Positions 16,052 to 24,386 of a stretch of 50,176 bases of DNA are shown one piece after another. Location: contig JBOFHK010000016.1 in the NCBI GenBank assembly GCA_051649605.1, positions 1 through 50,176 of the forward strand, given 5' to 3'. Source of the DNA: Brevinema_A sp051649605. GTDB lineage: Bacteria; Spirochaetota; Brevinematia; Brevinematales; Brevinemataceae. How positions within the stretch are numbered: the first letter of the stretch is position 1; every line of letters begins with the position of its first letter. Below the pieces are notes generated by a model. That model saw only the letters and a program-made list of their open reading frames with translations. It was not told the DNA's origin and ran no database searches. The translations under genes were made by a program, and so were the position numbers.

Positions 16052-17536
16052 ATGAAAATAGTTGCTATTCCCTTAGATAAGAGGTCTTATAACTATTCTT
16101 TTTTGCAATCATTTAGTGCTTTAAAAGAAGATATTCACCTTATTCTTCCCAAACCTGAAGATTTAGGCTATAGAAAAGAATCAGCTAATTTACCAAATCT
16201 TGAGAAATTTTTATTTGAGCAAATAGATGTTGATGCTTTTGTTATTTCTGCTGAAATGCTAATTTATGGGGGCTTATTTTCTTCTCGTATTCATTATAGT
16301 TCTATGGAGCAATTAAAACAAGAGTTGGAAATATTTCCTCGTCTAAAAGCTCAATTTCCTCATGCTAGAATTTATGTTTCTAATCTGATTATGCGTAATC
16401 CTAGTTATTCTTCTTCTGAGGAAGAGCCAGATTATTATCAAATACATGGGGCTGATATTTTTCGTTGGGGATTTTTAAAAGACCAATTAAATCAAGAGCC
16501 AGATAATTTACAAATATATCAAGAATGGCAGACTCTAGATACTTCTATTCATAAGCCTTCATTAGAAGATTACCTTCAACGACGTCGTATTAATTTAGAA
16601 ATAACCCGCTCTATTATTGACTTAACAAAAGATCATTTCATTGATATTTTGTTTATCCCTCGGGATGATACCGCAGAGTTTGGTTTAGGAAGTATGGATC
16701 GTAAAAACATCCAAATGCTGATCCAAGATATTCCTTCTATTTATTCCCATCCTGGCACTGATGAGGCAATGTGTACTCTGATGACAAGGGCGTATACAGA
16801 TTTTCATCACAATACTCCCAAAATTTATCCTATTTTCTCAAATTCCAAGGACTTTATCCCTAAATATGAAGATATTCCTTTTTCGCAGAGTTTGGTGTCT
16901 CAAATAGGATTAATTGGTGGGTGCCTTACGGATCATATGGAAGACGCTGATATTGTACTTGCGATCCATAGCCCTTATGATCTTATGCAGGAAGCTTGTG
17001 ACCAAGAATTTTCTCCCTCTCATAAGGAGTCTTTAATTCCTTTTTTCCAAGAATTAAAATCTTGCCCCAAATCTTTCATATTGACCGATGTTGCTTATGC
17101 GAATGGAGGAGATTCCGAGCTAATTCAATTGCTGGATGAATATTTATTATTGGAGAAGTGTTGTGCTTACGCTGCGTGGAACACAACAGGTAATACTTTG
17201 GGAACGAATCTTTGTCAGGCTGTGTTTACGATGAATTCTTATGATAAACAGAAAGCAACTACAAACCTTATTGAGAGACTCTTATCCGATTGGATTTATC
17301 AAGCAATTGTTCGTTGGGAGATACAAAAGAATGTGCTTCCTACTTTAGGAGCAGAATATTCACAATTTAACGGCAAAGATCAGGAAATTTTACAAATTAT
17401 AAATACAAAAACGATTCAAGAGTGGAAAAAGAGAATTAAATTTAGTTTTTCTCATGCTCGATTGGAAGACTTGAAGATTTCTGCTCCCTTCGGAAGAATG
17501 TCTGGTTTAGATTTTCAATTATCAAAAGATATATAG
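16052..17536 (+). CDS. DUF4127 family protein
   Basis: 494 residues recognisable as DUF4127 from the N-terminus MKIVAIPLDKRSYNYSF, the YGGLFSSRIHY stretch near residue 72-82, FIPRDDTAEFGLGSMDR near 202-218 and AYANGGDSELI near 349-359. No signal peptide or membrane segment is visible, so it is probably cytoplasmic. The family's reaction is not known to me; its conserved Asp, Arg and His residues suggest an enzyme. It is the first gene of an operon with a cellobiose-type PTS permease (7 bp on) and a sialyltransferase-like lipoprotein. A part in handling an imported sugar is reasonable but unproven. AGAGG precedes the ATG. Confidence 0.8.
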   Translation: MKIVAIPLDKRSYNYSFLQSFSALKEDIHLILPKPEDLGYRKESANLPNLEKFLFEQIDVDAFVISAEMLIYGGLFSSRIHYSSMEQLKQELEIFPRLKAQFPHARIYVSNLIMRNPSYSSSEEEPDYYQIHGADIFRWGFLKDQLNQEPDNLQIYQEWQTLDTSIHKPSLEDYLQRRRINLEITRSIIDLTKDHFIDILFIPRDDTAEFGLGSMDRKNIQMLIQDIPSIYSHPGTDEAMCTLMTRAYTDFHHNTPKIYPIFSNSKDFIPKYEDIPFSQSLVSQIGLIGGCLTDHMEDADIVLAIHSPYDLMQEACDQEFSPSHKESLIPFFQELKSCPKSFILTDVAYANGGDSELIQLLDEYLLLEKCCAYAAWNTTGNTLGTNLCQAVFTMNSYDKQKATTNLIERLLSDWIYQAIVRWEIQKNVLPTLGAEYSQFNGKDQEILQIINTKTIQEWKKRIKFSFSHARLEDLKISAPFGRMSGLDFQLSKDI

Positions 17537-17543
17537 GAGGTAT

Positions 17544-18806
17544 ATGGTGAATATAGGAAATAAATTGTTAGTATTTTCAGAAAAATTGGCAATGCAACCA
17601 CACCTTTCGGCTATCCGTAATGGGTTTTTTCAGATGATGCCCCTAATTTTAGTAGGCTCATTCTATGTATTGCTCAATAATGTGGTTTTAAATCTCCCTA
17701 TTTTTCAAGGAAATACTGTTGTTAGTGAATTAAAAAATATAGGTGATGCTGTTTTCCGAGGTAGTTTAGGAATCTTATCTTTACTAGCTGCTTTTTTAAC
17801 TGCTTACCATTTGGCGGTGCATTATCGAAAAGATGGGGTTGTTTATGGGATTGTATCCCTAGGATCATTGATTTGTATTCTTCCCGGGATACAACAAATT
17901 AACGGTGCTGATACATGGGGAGTCTTGATGTCTAGTGATACATCAGCTACTGGTCTTTTTGTTGCGATGCTTATTGCTATTTTATCGGTAGAAATTTTGC
18001 GTTTTACCAGTAGCTTTAAGCCGTTTATTATTATAATGCCCGAATCCGTACCTCCTGCGATTGCAAGATCCTTTAATATTCTTATTCCTACTTGTTTGAC
18101 TTTAACAATTTTTGCTTGTATCGCACTATTTTTTAAAGTATTTATGGGGACATCTCTCAATACTGTGATTGCCGAAGGAATTCAAAAACCAATGGTTCAG
18201 ATTATTCAAACTCCTTGGGGAATTGGTATTGTGTTATTTCTTCAGAATTTATTATGGGCATTTGGTTTACATGGAGCATTTATTTTAGCACCGATCACAG
18301 AACCTACTTATTTAGCGGCAATTCAACAAAATGTAGATCTAATCCAACAAGGAAAAGAAGCCATTCATATTATTACTAAACCATTTTTGGATTCTTTTGC
18401 CTTTATGGGAGGCGGAGGAAATACCCTTGGTCTCGTGATAGCGTTATTTTTCTTTTCGGAGCGAGAGAACGAAAAAGCTGTTGGTAAAATTGGATTTCTT
18501 CCTGGATTATTTAATATCAATGAACCACTTATTTTTGGACTCCCTATTGTACTAAATCCTATTTATGGGATTCCTTTAATACTGGTACCTCTTGTGAATA
18601 TGGGTATTGCTTATTTTGTAACATCTATGGGCTGGATTAGTAAAACGATCGTTCTGATCCCTTGGACAACCCCACCTATTGTTAGTGCTTATCTCTCTAC
18701 AGGGGGAGATTGGAGAGCTGCGGTATTAGCAGGAATATTATTAATACTTTCTGTGGTGATATACACTCCCTTTGTTCTTCTGTCTAACAGAATCCAAACA
18801 AGATAA
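17544..18806 (+). CDS. PTS lactose/cellobiose-family IIC component, lone permease
   Basis: 420 residues with about ten membrane helices, matching the EIIC of the cellobiose/diacetylchitobiose family. QPHLSAIRNGFFQMMPLILVGSF near the N-terminus and GLFNINEPLIFGLPIVLNP near residue 324-342 are hallmarks. No matching IIA or IIB is encoded nearby, so it must borrow them from another system or act as a different kind of carrier. GGAGG lies 3 nt before the ATG and 6 nt before the following GTG (17547), so the GTG may be the true start. It probably imports a beta-linked disaccharide or similar sugar; the substrate is unknown. Confidence 0.9.
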   Translation: MVNIGNKLLVFSEKLAMQPHLSAIRNGFFQMMPLILVGSFYVLLNNVVLNLPIFQGNTVVSELKNIGDAVFRGSLGILSLLAAFLTAYHLAVHYRKDGVVYGIVSLGSLICILPGIQQINGADTWGVLMSSDTSATGLFVAMLIAILSVEILRFTSSFKPFIIIMPESVPPAIARSFNILIPTCLTLTIFACIALFFKVFMGTSLNTVIAEGIQKPMVQIIQTPWGIGIVLFLQNLLWAFGLHGAFILAPITEPTYLAAIQQNVDLIQQGKEAIHIITKPFLDSFAFMGGGGNTLGLVIALFFFSERENEKAVGKIGFLPGLFNINEPLIFGLPIVLNPIYGIPLILVPLVNMGIAYFVTSMGWISKTIVLIPWTTPPIVSAYLSTGGDWRAAVLAGILLILSVVIYTPFVLLSNRIQTR

Positions 18807-18841
18807 TACAGATATTAAATAAACAAAAATATATAGGAGAG

Positions 18842-20062
18842 ATGGTGAAAACAATTATTTCGTTATTAATATTTATCGTAAGCTGTTCGAGTTCCCAAGT
18901 TGGTAATCCTGCAGGAATAGGCTCTAAACCAAATTTTGCCGATCTTATTCCCAAATCGGATTATGTCATTTATTCAGATTGTGCGACAGTCCCAACCTTA
19001 TATGCGGCGTTGCATATGCAGACTCATACGATAGAGAGCTATATATTTATGGGGCGTACTGGAACCTTAGATATTCAAGAGTTTCCTCCTCATGTTTCTA
19101 GTGTTGCTAATGTTGAGGAAATGAGGAAAAAAATTGCAGAACTTAACCGTAATGATCCTCAAGCAACGTTTACCCTATACATGAACGATCTTCGTGTTGC
19201 CAAACTATTTACTTATTTTTATTCTCAAGGTATTTCTGAAGATCGGGTAACGGCAGTAATGTTGAGTGATGGTGTTGGCACCTATAACGAGTGGAAAAAA
19301 GTTTTTGGTGGAACTAAAGGGTGGAATACTTGGAAAAATGCTCAAGATACCTATAAAAAAGCTTTAAATAATCCTAAAGATTTAAATATTGATTATTTCT
19401 GGACGAAACCAAACTTTGGTGTTTTTTTAACAGCTCCTGCTACTGCCAATAATACATCAATATGGATGCAATGGCCAGAACTACTGATTGCCGATAACCA
19501 GGATTTTAAAAATTATCTAGAGCAAAACGGAAGTCGTTACTATAAGGTGGATCCTTTAGAGTATTATCAATCCTTAACTGACATGCAAAAACAAGGGGTG
19601 ATTCGCTTATTTGGATTAAATAAAAAATGGTCCATGAATGAAGAAGGGGGGACTCTCAATGACCAAACAATAGAAGAAGCCTTAAGAGCCTCCCCAAAAC
19701 CGAATATCATGTTGACAGCAACAAATCCTTTTGGTGATAAAACGGATGGATTAATTGCAAAAGCTAAAGCTAAATATGGAGATAGGTACGATTATTTCTT
19801 TAAAGGACATCCTGGCGATCGAACAAAACCTGCAGATACATCTATTATCGTGTTTCCCTTTCCATTACCGATAGAACCTATTTTGTGGCTTTATGGTAAG
19901 AATATTGCTGTGATGGGTGGTTATGAATCTTCTTTATATTTGAATGCTCCTAAAGAAATCAAGAAATTTTTCTATCTTAAATCAGGATCTGATATTACGA
20001 TTGCACCTTTAGATATAATGTATCAGCAAGGTTTACTAGGTGAAGTAGAATTTATTCAATAA
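18842..20062 (+). CDS. GT80-type sialyltransferase lipoprotein
   Basis: 406 residues starting with a signal peptide and lipobox (LIFIVSC, C15). The body matches GT80 bacterial alpha-2,3/2,6-sialyltransferases (Pasteurella and Photobacterium enzymes), which use CMP-sialic acid. VMLSDGVGTYNEW has the catalytic aspartate D143, FFKGHPGD the CMP-binding H323 and P324, PLPIEPILW the glutamate E345, and GGYESSLYL the serine pair S363-S364. Their order and spacing follow the known enzymes. A lipoprotein signal also occurs in some Photobacterium members. The gene ends the operon before a strong terminator. AGGAG spacing fits GTG 18845 slightly better than ATG 18842. No CMP-sialate synthesis gene is in the window, so the donor must come from elsewhere. 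Confidence 0.78.
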   Translation: MVKTIISLLIFIVSCSSSQVGNPAGIGSKPNFADLIPKSDYVIYSDCATVPTLYAALHMQTHTIESYIFMGRTGTLDIQEFPPHVSSVANVEEMRKKIAELNRNDPQATFTLYMNDLRVAKLFTYFYSQGISEDRVTAVMLSDGVGTYNEWKKVFGGTKGWNTWKNAQDTYKKALNNPKDLNIDYFWTKPNFGVFLTAPATANNTSIWMQWPELLIADNQDFKNYLEQNGSRYYKVDPLEYYQSLTDMQKQGVIRLFGLNKKWSMNEEGGTLNDQTIEEALRASPKPNIMLTATNPFGDKTDGLIAKAKAKYGDRYDYFFKGHPGDRTKPADTSIIVFPFPLPIEPILWLYGKNIAVMGGYESSLYLNAPKEIKKFFYLKSGSDITIAPLDIMYQQGLLGEVEFIQ

Positions 20063-20088
20063 AATAACCCTAAGAATACTCTTCTTAG

Positions 20089-20125
20089 AAAAGTCCATAC
20101 TATTTTTATAGTATGGACTTTTTTT
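20089..20125 (+). terminator. Terminator of the DUF4127-EIIC-sialyltransferase operon
   Basis: A 15-bp perfect stem (20089-20103 with 20108-20122) with a 4-nt loop is followed by a T-run to 20125. It lies 27 bp after the sialyltransferase stop. Confidence 0.9.
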
Positions 20126-20173
20126 GACTATGGTTCTTGAAAATTGAATTTACTACCAGTATACAACAAATAA

Positions 20174-20214
20174 AAAATACGCTTAGATATACTATTTATA
20201 TCTAAGCGTATTTT
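20174..20214. terminator. Second, bidirectional terminator hairpin
   Basis: An 18-bp perfect stem (20174-20191 with 20197-20214) around CTATT, with an A-run on the left and a T-run on the right, so it can stop transcripts from both sides. It follows the broken GmrSD-like gene on the minus strand and backs up the terminator at 20089. Confidence 0.8.
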
Positions 20215-20253
20215 AATGTACGATAAATGAAAACTACTAGGTTTTAAAGATTA

Positions 20254-22055
20254 TTAGGGACACCAAATAGCGATGATTTCTTTTTTTAAATCCTCAGTCC
20301 GTTTTTTGATGTTTTTTTCAGTCCATTCTTTATGATTGACAATTTCCTGTGATATGGATAATATACTGCATTCTCTAATACCTGGGTAGTATTTGTTATT
20401 ATGCTTAAGTTTTCCTCCTTCGATCTTAGTGTTCCACTATTTATTACCTATTTGGGTATTTAAATTCCCTTTTAAAAGTGTGAAATTTCCTATCATATTG
20501 AGGTAAGTATTTCTATCTTCTTCGGATATACCATTAGTCAGAGGCCAATGTTGCGTCCATTTTTGAGGCATTAAATGTTCTAAACTATAATCACGATACT
20601 TTAGGCGAACTGTTTCTCCGTGATTTTTTTTGTTGATTGTCTAGTTAATTCTACCCAGAATAGTGAAATACGAGCAATTTTATGGTTGAAATTAGAAAAA
20701 TCAATACTTTGGATATCTTCTTTACTAGGAAAAAATTCAGAATCTCCCTCTAAATTTGTGAGATACTTTTCCATTACTTCAGAAATATTTTGCTTCCCTT
20801 TAATCTTTTGAAGTAACTCAAAGACTATTTTATTATACTGTTTGTTAGATAGGTTTTTAATCGCTCGGCGAATCAGATATTGTTCGAGTAAGGTGAGACA
20901 TTTTTGATACTCTGTATCGGAGATTTTTTCTTGATTTTTTTGAGATTCCAAGTATAAGGCGAGGGGGGTAAAAGTTGAGGTGTTTAGGGCATCCAAAATG
21001 AGTAAGAACCGTTCTATAATAGATGAAGAGCAGGTGTATTCAGAGGAGTCATTGGAAAAAGGAAGCTCTCGAAAATTTTTGGCATATTCAAGAATAATCT
21101 TAATATATTTTTGTCGGAGGATATCTTTATCTATATTTTTATTAATATTAGATTTATAAAGACTTCCAATTTTATCCAAGGTTTGTCCTCTGGTATTGGG
21201 ATTATAGATGCCTTCGATGAGAGCTATACAGTGTAGTAAAATATCGGCATTAGATCGTACGATACGTCCGAGAGTTCTCTTTGTGTCCCAAAATCTTACA
21301 TCAACTTCGTTTTCATCAAAAACGGGCTTCCATTCTTCGTCATATAGTGTACTAGCTTTTTCCATATTAGGATCATCTTCAAATTTAAAGAGAAAATTTT
21401 TAATAACATCCATTTCCGAAAGGGTAACCCCAGAGGTATTGATACTATCAAAAATTCTTTGTTCATCCTCATTATCTTCAACGGTAATATGTACCCATAT
21501 TTTATCACTCAATATTTTCTCTGCAAATCCTGGTATGTCAATAGTCTCATTCTTTAATTTAGTTTTGAAAAATTGGTAGCACTCTATTATTTGATCTCTA
21601 TCTTTATTGTTTTTTTTCTTTTGAGTGGTATTCGTATGAGAAAGAATATTAGCTGGTATTGCCATGATTTTCTCAAAGGATTGTCGATCATATTTAGAAT
21701 GTTCTATTTTGGTAGAAAGATTGATACCTTGTTTTGTGAAGATAGAAGAATGGAGTAATCCTGGTAGATCGTTATCATCAATAGTATCCATAATTGCTTT
21801 GAGCAGAATGGTAAAAGTAGTTAAGCGTTGTTGACCATCGATTACCAAACGCTCTGATCCTGTAGTACTATTTCCTTGTTTTAAAATGATTGACCCTAAA
21901 AAATGACTATCCTCTTTGTCAAATGAATCTTTAAGATCACTCTATAATTGATCCCATTGGTTTTCTCCCCAAACGTATCGCCGTTGGAAAAAAGGAATCT
22001 TAAGTATTTTTTCGTGGACGGTGATTTCTGAAAATGATTTTTCTGCTGCTTTCAT
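20254..22055 (-). pseudogene. GmrSD-like DUF262/DUF1524 defence nuclease, decayed
   Basis: Read from ATG 22055 (AGGAG upstream), the minus strand encodes a DUF262 N-terminus with KIPFFQRRYVWGENQWDQL, then a TAG at codon 38 (21944-21942), where relatives have tryptophan. The frame continues with SERLVIDGQQRLTTF, the DGQQR nucleotidase motif, for over 400 codons. A frameshift in a run of eight A (20631-20624) then moves the reading into another frame that carries YSLEHLMPQKW, the HNH-like motif of DUF1524. A second TAG (20439-20437) lies within the DUF1524 part, and the frame ends at 20254. Such proteins cut phage DNA with modified cytosines (type IV restriction). With three lesions the gene is very probably dead. 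The longest open piece, 20601-21848, lacks both ends. Confidence 0.88.
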
Positions 22056-22191
22056 TTAATTTCTCCTATATTATTTATATATGTTTACATACTGTAACAT
22101 AGTCTGTATAAAAATGCAAGAAAATAAATAAACTAGTAAAATATTTATCAATAATGATTTAACCCCCAAAAAAAATAATTATTCATGGCTA

Positions 22192-22219
22192 TTGTTTTTT
22201 TTTCTATCTATGGTATTAT
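22192..22219 (+). promoter_or_regulatory. Promoter of the uronate/TRAP operon
   Basis: TTGTTT (22192-22197) and TATTAT (22214-22219) are 16 bp apart. Start near 22226 would leave GGAG (22237-22240) and GTG 22247 as the first translation signals. Confidence 0.5.
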
Positions 22220-22246
22220 AGTAGTATGGTACTATTGGAGTTATTG

Positions 22247-22906
22247 GTGCAGTATTCAAATTTAAGTGAAAAAGTCTATAGGGATATTAAACAACAGATT
22301 GTGGAGTTGTATTTGAAGCCTGGGGATAAAATTAGTGAACAAATGATCTCTGAGCAATTTCAAATTAGTAAAACTCCGTCTCGAGAAGCTCTTTTAAAAT
22401 TGGCGGAGGAGGGACTTGTTCTTGCTATTCCCTATAAGGGAACATTTGTTACTGCTTTATGTTTACAGAATATAGAAGATATACTCTTTATCCGTAAGAC
22501 AATCGAGCGACAGGTTATCAAAGAGTTTATCGAATTACATTCTAGTGAAGATTTAATTCGCTTAGATTATCTATTGAAAGAACAAAAATCGGCGATGAAT
22601 GATGTTCATCACTTTTTTAGCTTAGATGATCAATATCATTATACCTTATATCAAGCGACAAATCATAGAAATGTCTATGAAATGATACAAAATCTCTCTG
22701 TGGATTATTCGAGAGTTCGTTTTCTTAGTTTGAACTCGCAAAAATTAGAAGTTTTGTACCAAGAGCATATAGAAATTTATTGGTTAATACAAGAACATAA
22801 TATTCAAAAAGCTCTTGACGTCTTTGAAAGACATATTTTGAAGATCTATCAAGACACACAGAGGATTTTACAAAATTATCCAGAATATTTTCGATTAGAA
22901 TACTAG
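22247..22906 (+). CDS. GntR-family regulator with FCD domain (UxuR/ExuR-like)
   Basis: About 219 residues. A winged helix near the N-terminus (LSEKVYRDIKQQIVELYLKPGDKISEQMISEQFQISKTPSREALLKLAEEGLV) is followed by an all-helical FCD effector domain with a run of His and Asp residues typical of metal-binding FCD proteins (DDQYHYTLYQATNHRNVYEMI). The frame can open at ATG 22226, but GGAG at 22237-22240 lies 6 nt before GTG 22247, and the promoter makes that start more likely. It heads an operon with a TRAP transporter and UxuA/UxuB, so it probably senses a hexuronate or a breakdown product. Confidence 0.88.
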   Translation: MQYSNLSEKVYRDIKQQIVELYLKPGDKISEQMISEQFQISKTPSREALLKLAEEGLVLAIPYKGTFVTALCLQNIEDILFIRKTIERQVIKEFIELHSSEDLIRLDYLLKEQKSAMNDVHHFFSLDDQYHYTLYQATNHRNVYEMIQNLSVDYSRVRFLSLNSQKLEVLYQEHIEIYWLIQEHNIQKALDVFERHILKIYQDTQRILQNYPEYFRLEY

Positions 22907-22916
22907 GAGGGTGCTA

Positions 22917-23882
22917 ATGAAAAAGATATTAGTATGTGTTTCTCTACTGACTATTTTGGTAGGGTGTGGGAACAAAGAAAATAAAAAAATTGTTTGGAAA
23001 CTAGGACATATTGCAAACGAAGACCATATTTGGCATCAAGTGGCAACAAAATTTGCTGAAGAGATCCATGTAAGAACGGATGGGAAGATGGAGATAAAGA
23101 TTTATCCTAATAGCCTTGAAGGAAATGAAGTAGATAATATCAATGGTATCAGAGCTGGGGTATCTCAAATGACTTTCTCTGGAGAATCTCTACAAAATTG
23201 GGCTGAAAAAGCAGCGATGATGGCTGTTCCTTATGCTTTTCGAGATCGAGTACATATACAAAAAACAGTTGAAGGCGAAGTTGGTCAAGAAATTGCTCAA
23301 AATATTGAAGAAAAAGCAGGGTTGATTCCTCTATTTTATGTTCTTCGTTTGCCGAGACAGCTTACTTCCAATCGTCCTATTAAGAGTCCTGGGGATTTAA
23401 ATAGTATTTTATTACGAGTGCCAGCAGTACCGTTATTTGTTAAAACTTGGGAAGTACTGGGCGCAAAACCTACCCCCATGGCATTTAATGAATTGTTCAC
23501 GAGTTTGCAACAAGGGACGGTAGAAGCTCAAGAAAACCCAGTTGATTTGATTCATAGTGGAGCTTTGTATGAGGTGCAACGCTATGTTAATCAAACAGAT
23601 CATGTTTATTCTTGGATTTATGGGTTAGTAGGGGTGAAACAATTTAATAAATTAACCCCAGAATTACAGGAAGCAGTACAAGAATCTGCTCAAGTTGCTC
23701 AGGACTATGGAATTCGATTGATTGAAGAGATCGAAGAATCTTATATTAATGACTTAAAAGCAGAAGGGATGGTCTTTGTTGAAGTTGATAAAGATGCGTT
23801 TATTCAAAAAGCAAAACCTGCTGTCGAACAATCTCTCACTGAGGTGCAGAAAGTTCTTTATCAAAAAATTCAAAGTTTATAG
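22917..23882 (+). CDS. dctP: TRAP transporter substrate-binding lipoprotein DctP
   Basis: 321 residues. Signal peptide MKKILVCVSLLTILVGC with C17 as the lipid-modified cysteine, so the binding protein is membrane-anchored. KLGHIANEDHIWHQVATKFAEEI and FNELFTSLQQGTVEAQENP (near residue 190-210) are typical of DctP-family proteins; the conserved arginine that salt-bridges the substrate carboxylate is probably in YVLRLPRQLTSNRPI. ATG 22917 has GGAGG with 6-nt spacing; a GTG six bases earlier is less likely. It delivers an acidic sugar or acid to DctQ/DctM. The Uxu genes suggest a hexuronate or hexonate. Confidence 0.93.
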   Translation: MKKILVCVSLLTILVGCGNKENKKIVWKLGHIANEDHIWHQVATKFAEEIHVRTDGKMEIKIYPNSLEGNEVDNINGIRAGVSQMTFSGESLQNWAEKAAMMAVPYAFRDRVHIQKTVEGEVGQEIAQNIEEKAGLIPLFYVLRLPRQLTSNRPIKSPGDLNSILLRVPAVPLFVKTWEVLGAKPTPMAFNELFTSLQQGTVEAQENPVDLIHSGALYEVQRYVNQTDHVYSWIYGLVGVKQFNKLTPELQEAVQESAQVAQDYGIRLIEEIEESYINDLKAEGMVFVEVDKDAFIQKAKPAVEQSLTEVQKVLYQKIQSL

Positions 23883-23891
23883 GAATAAACG

Positions 23892-24377
23892 ATGCAAATT
23901 CTTCTACAAAAAATTGAAAATAAAACAGCATCCGCTTTATTGATCCTTGCCTTATTATGTTTTTTGAGTTTAATAGGGGTGGTTGTTTTACAAGTGATAA
24001 CTCGGTTGTTCTTACCTATTACTATATCTTGGACAGAAGAGGTCTCTCGTTATTTATTCTTATATTGTATTGCGTTTGCAGCTCCTGTGGCTTTAAAAAA
24101 TAGAGAGCTGGTATTTGTTGATTTGTTTGTTATGAATCTTTCTACAAATCTCCAAACAATTTTGTTATTTTTATCAGACACCATGATTTTTATTTTGACT
24201 CTTTGTATTATGGTTAAGTCAGTTTCTTATACTCAATTAGGTATAGGGCAGCTTTCTCCAGCTTTACAAATGCCTATGTGGATTCCTTATTTCTCGATGT
24301 TTATTCTTTCTTTTTTTCTAGCATTTTTTTCTGGGATTACCTTGTTAAGACATATGGATATGATTATCAAAAGATAA
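23892..24377 (+). CDS. dctQ: TRAP transporter small permease DctQ
   Basis: 161 residues with four hydrophobic membrane segments, the standard architecture of the small TRAP subunit. ITISWTEEVSRYLFLYCIAFAAPVALKNRELV (residues about 48-78) is the family signature. It is 9 bp after dctP and 9 bp before dctM and helps DctM in sodium-driven import. Confidence 0.92.
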   Translation: MQILLQKIENKTASALLILALLCFLSLIGVVVLQVITRLFLPITISWTEEVSRYLFLYCIAFAAPVALKNRELVFVDLFVMNLSTNLQTILLFLSDTMIFILTLCIMVKSVSYTQLGIGQLSPALQMPMWIPYFSMFILSFFLAFFSGITLLRHMDMIIKR

Positions 24378-24386
24378 GGGGTATTT

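Noticed and set aside
20254..22055. Idea that TAG is read through or recoded in the broken defence gene, because two of its lesions are TAG
   Set aside because: Several intact genes here end in TAG (for example at 22906, 44896 and 47400), and the third lesion is a frameshift, so decay is simpler.
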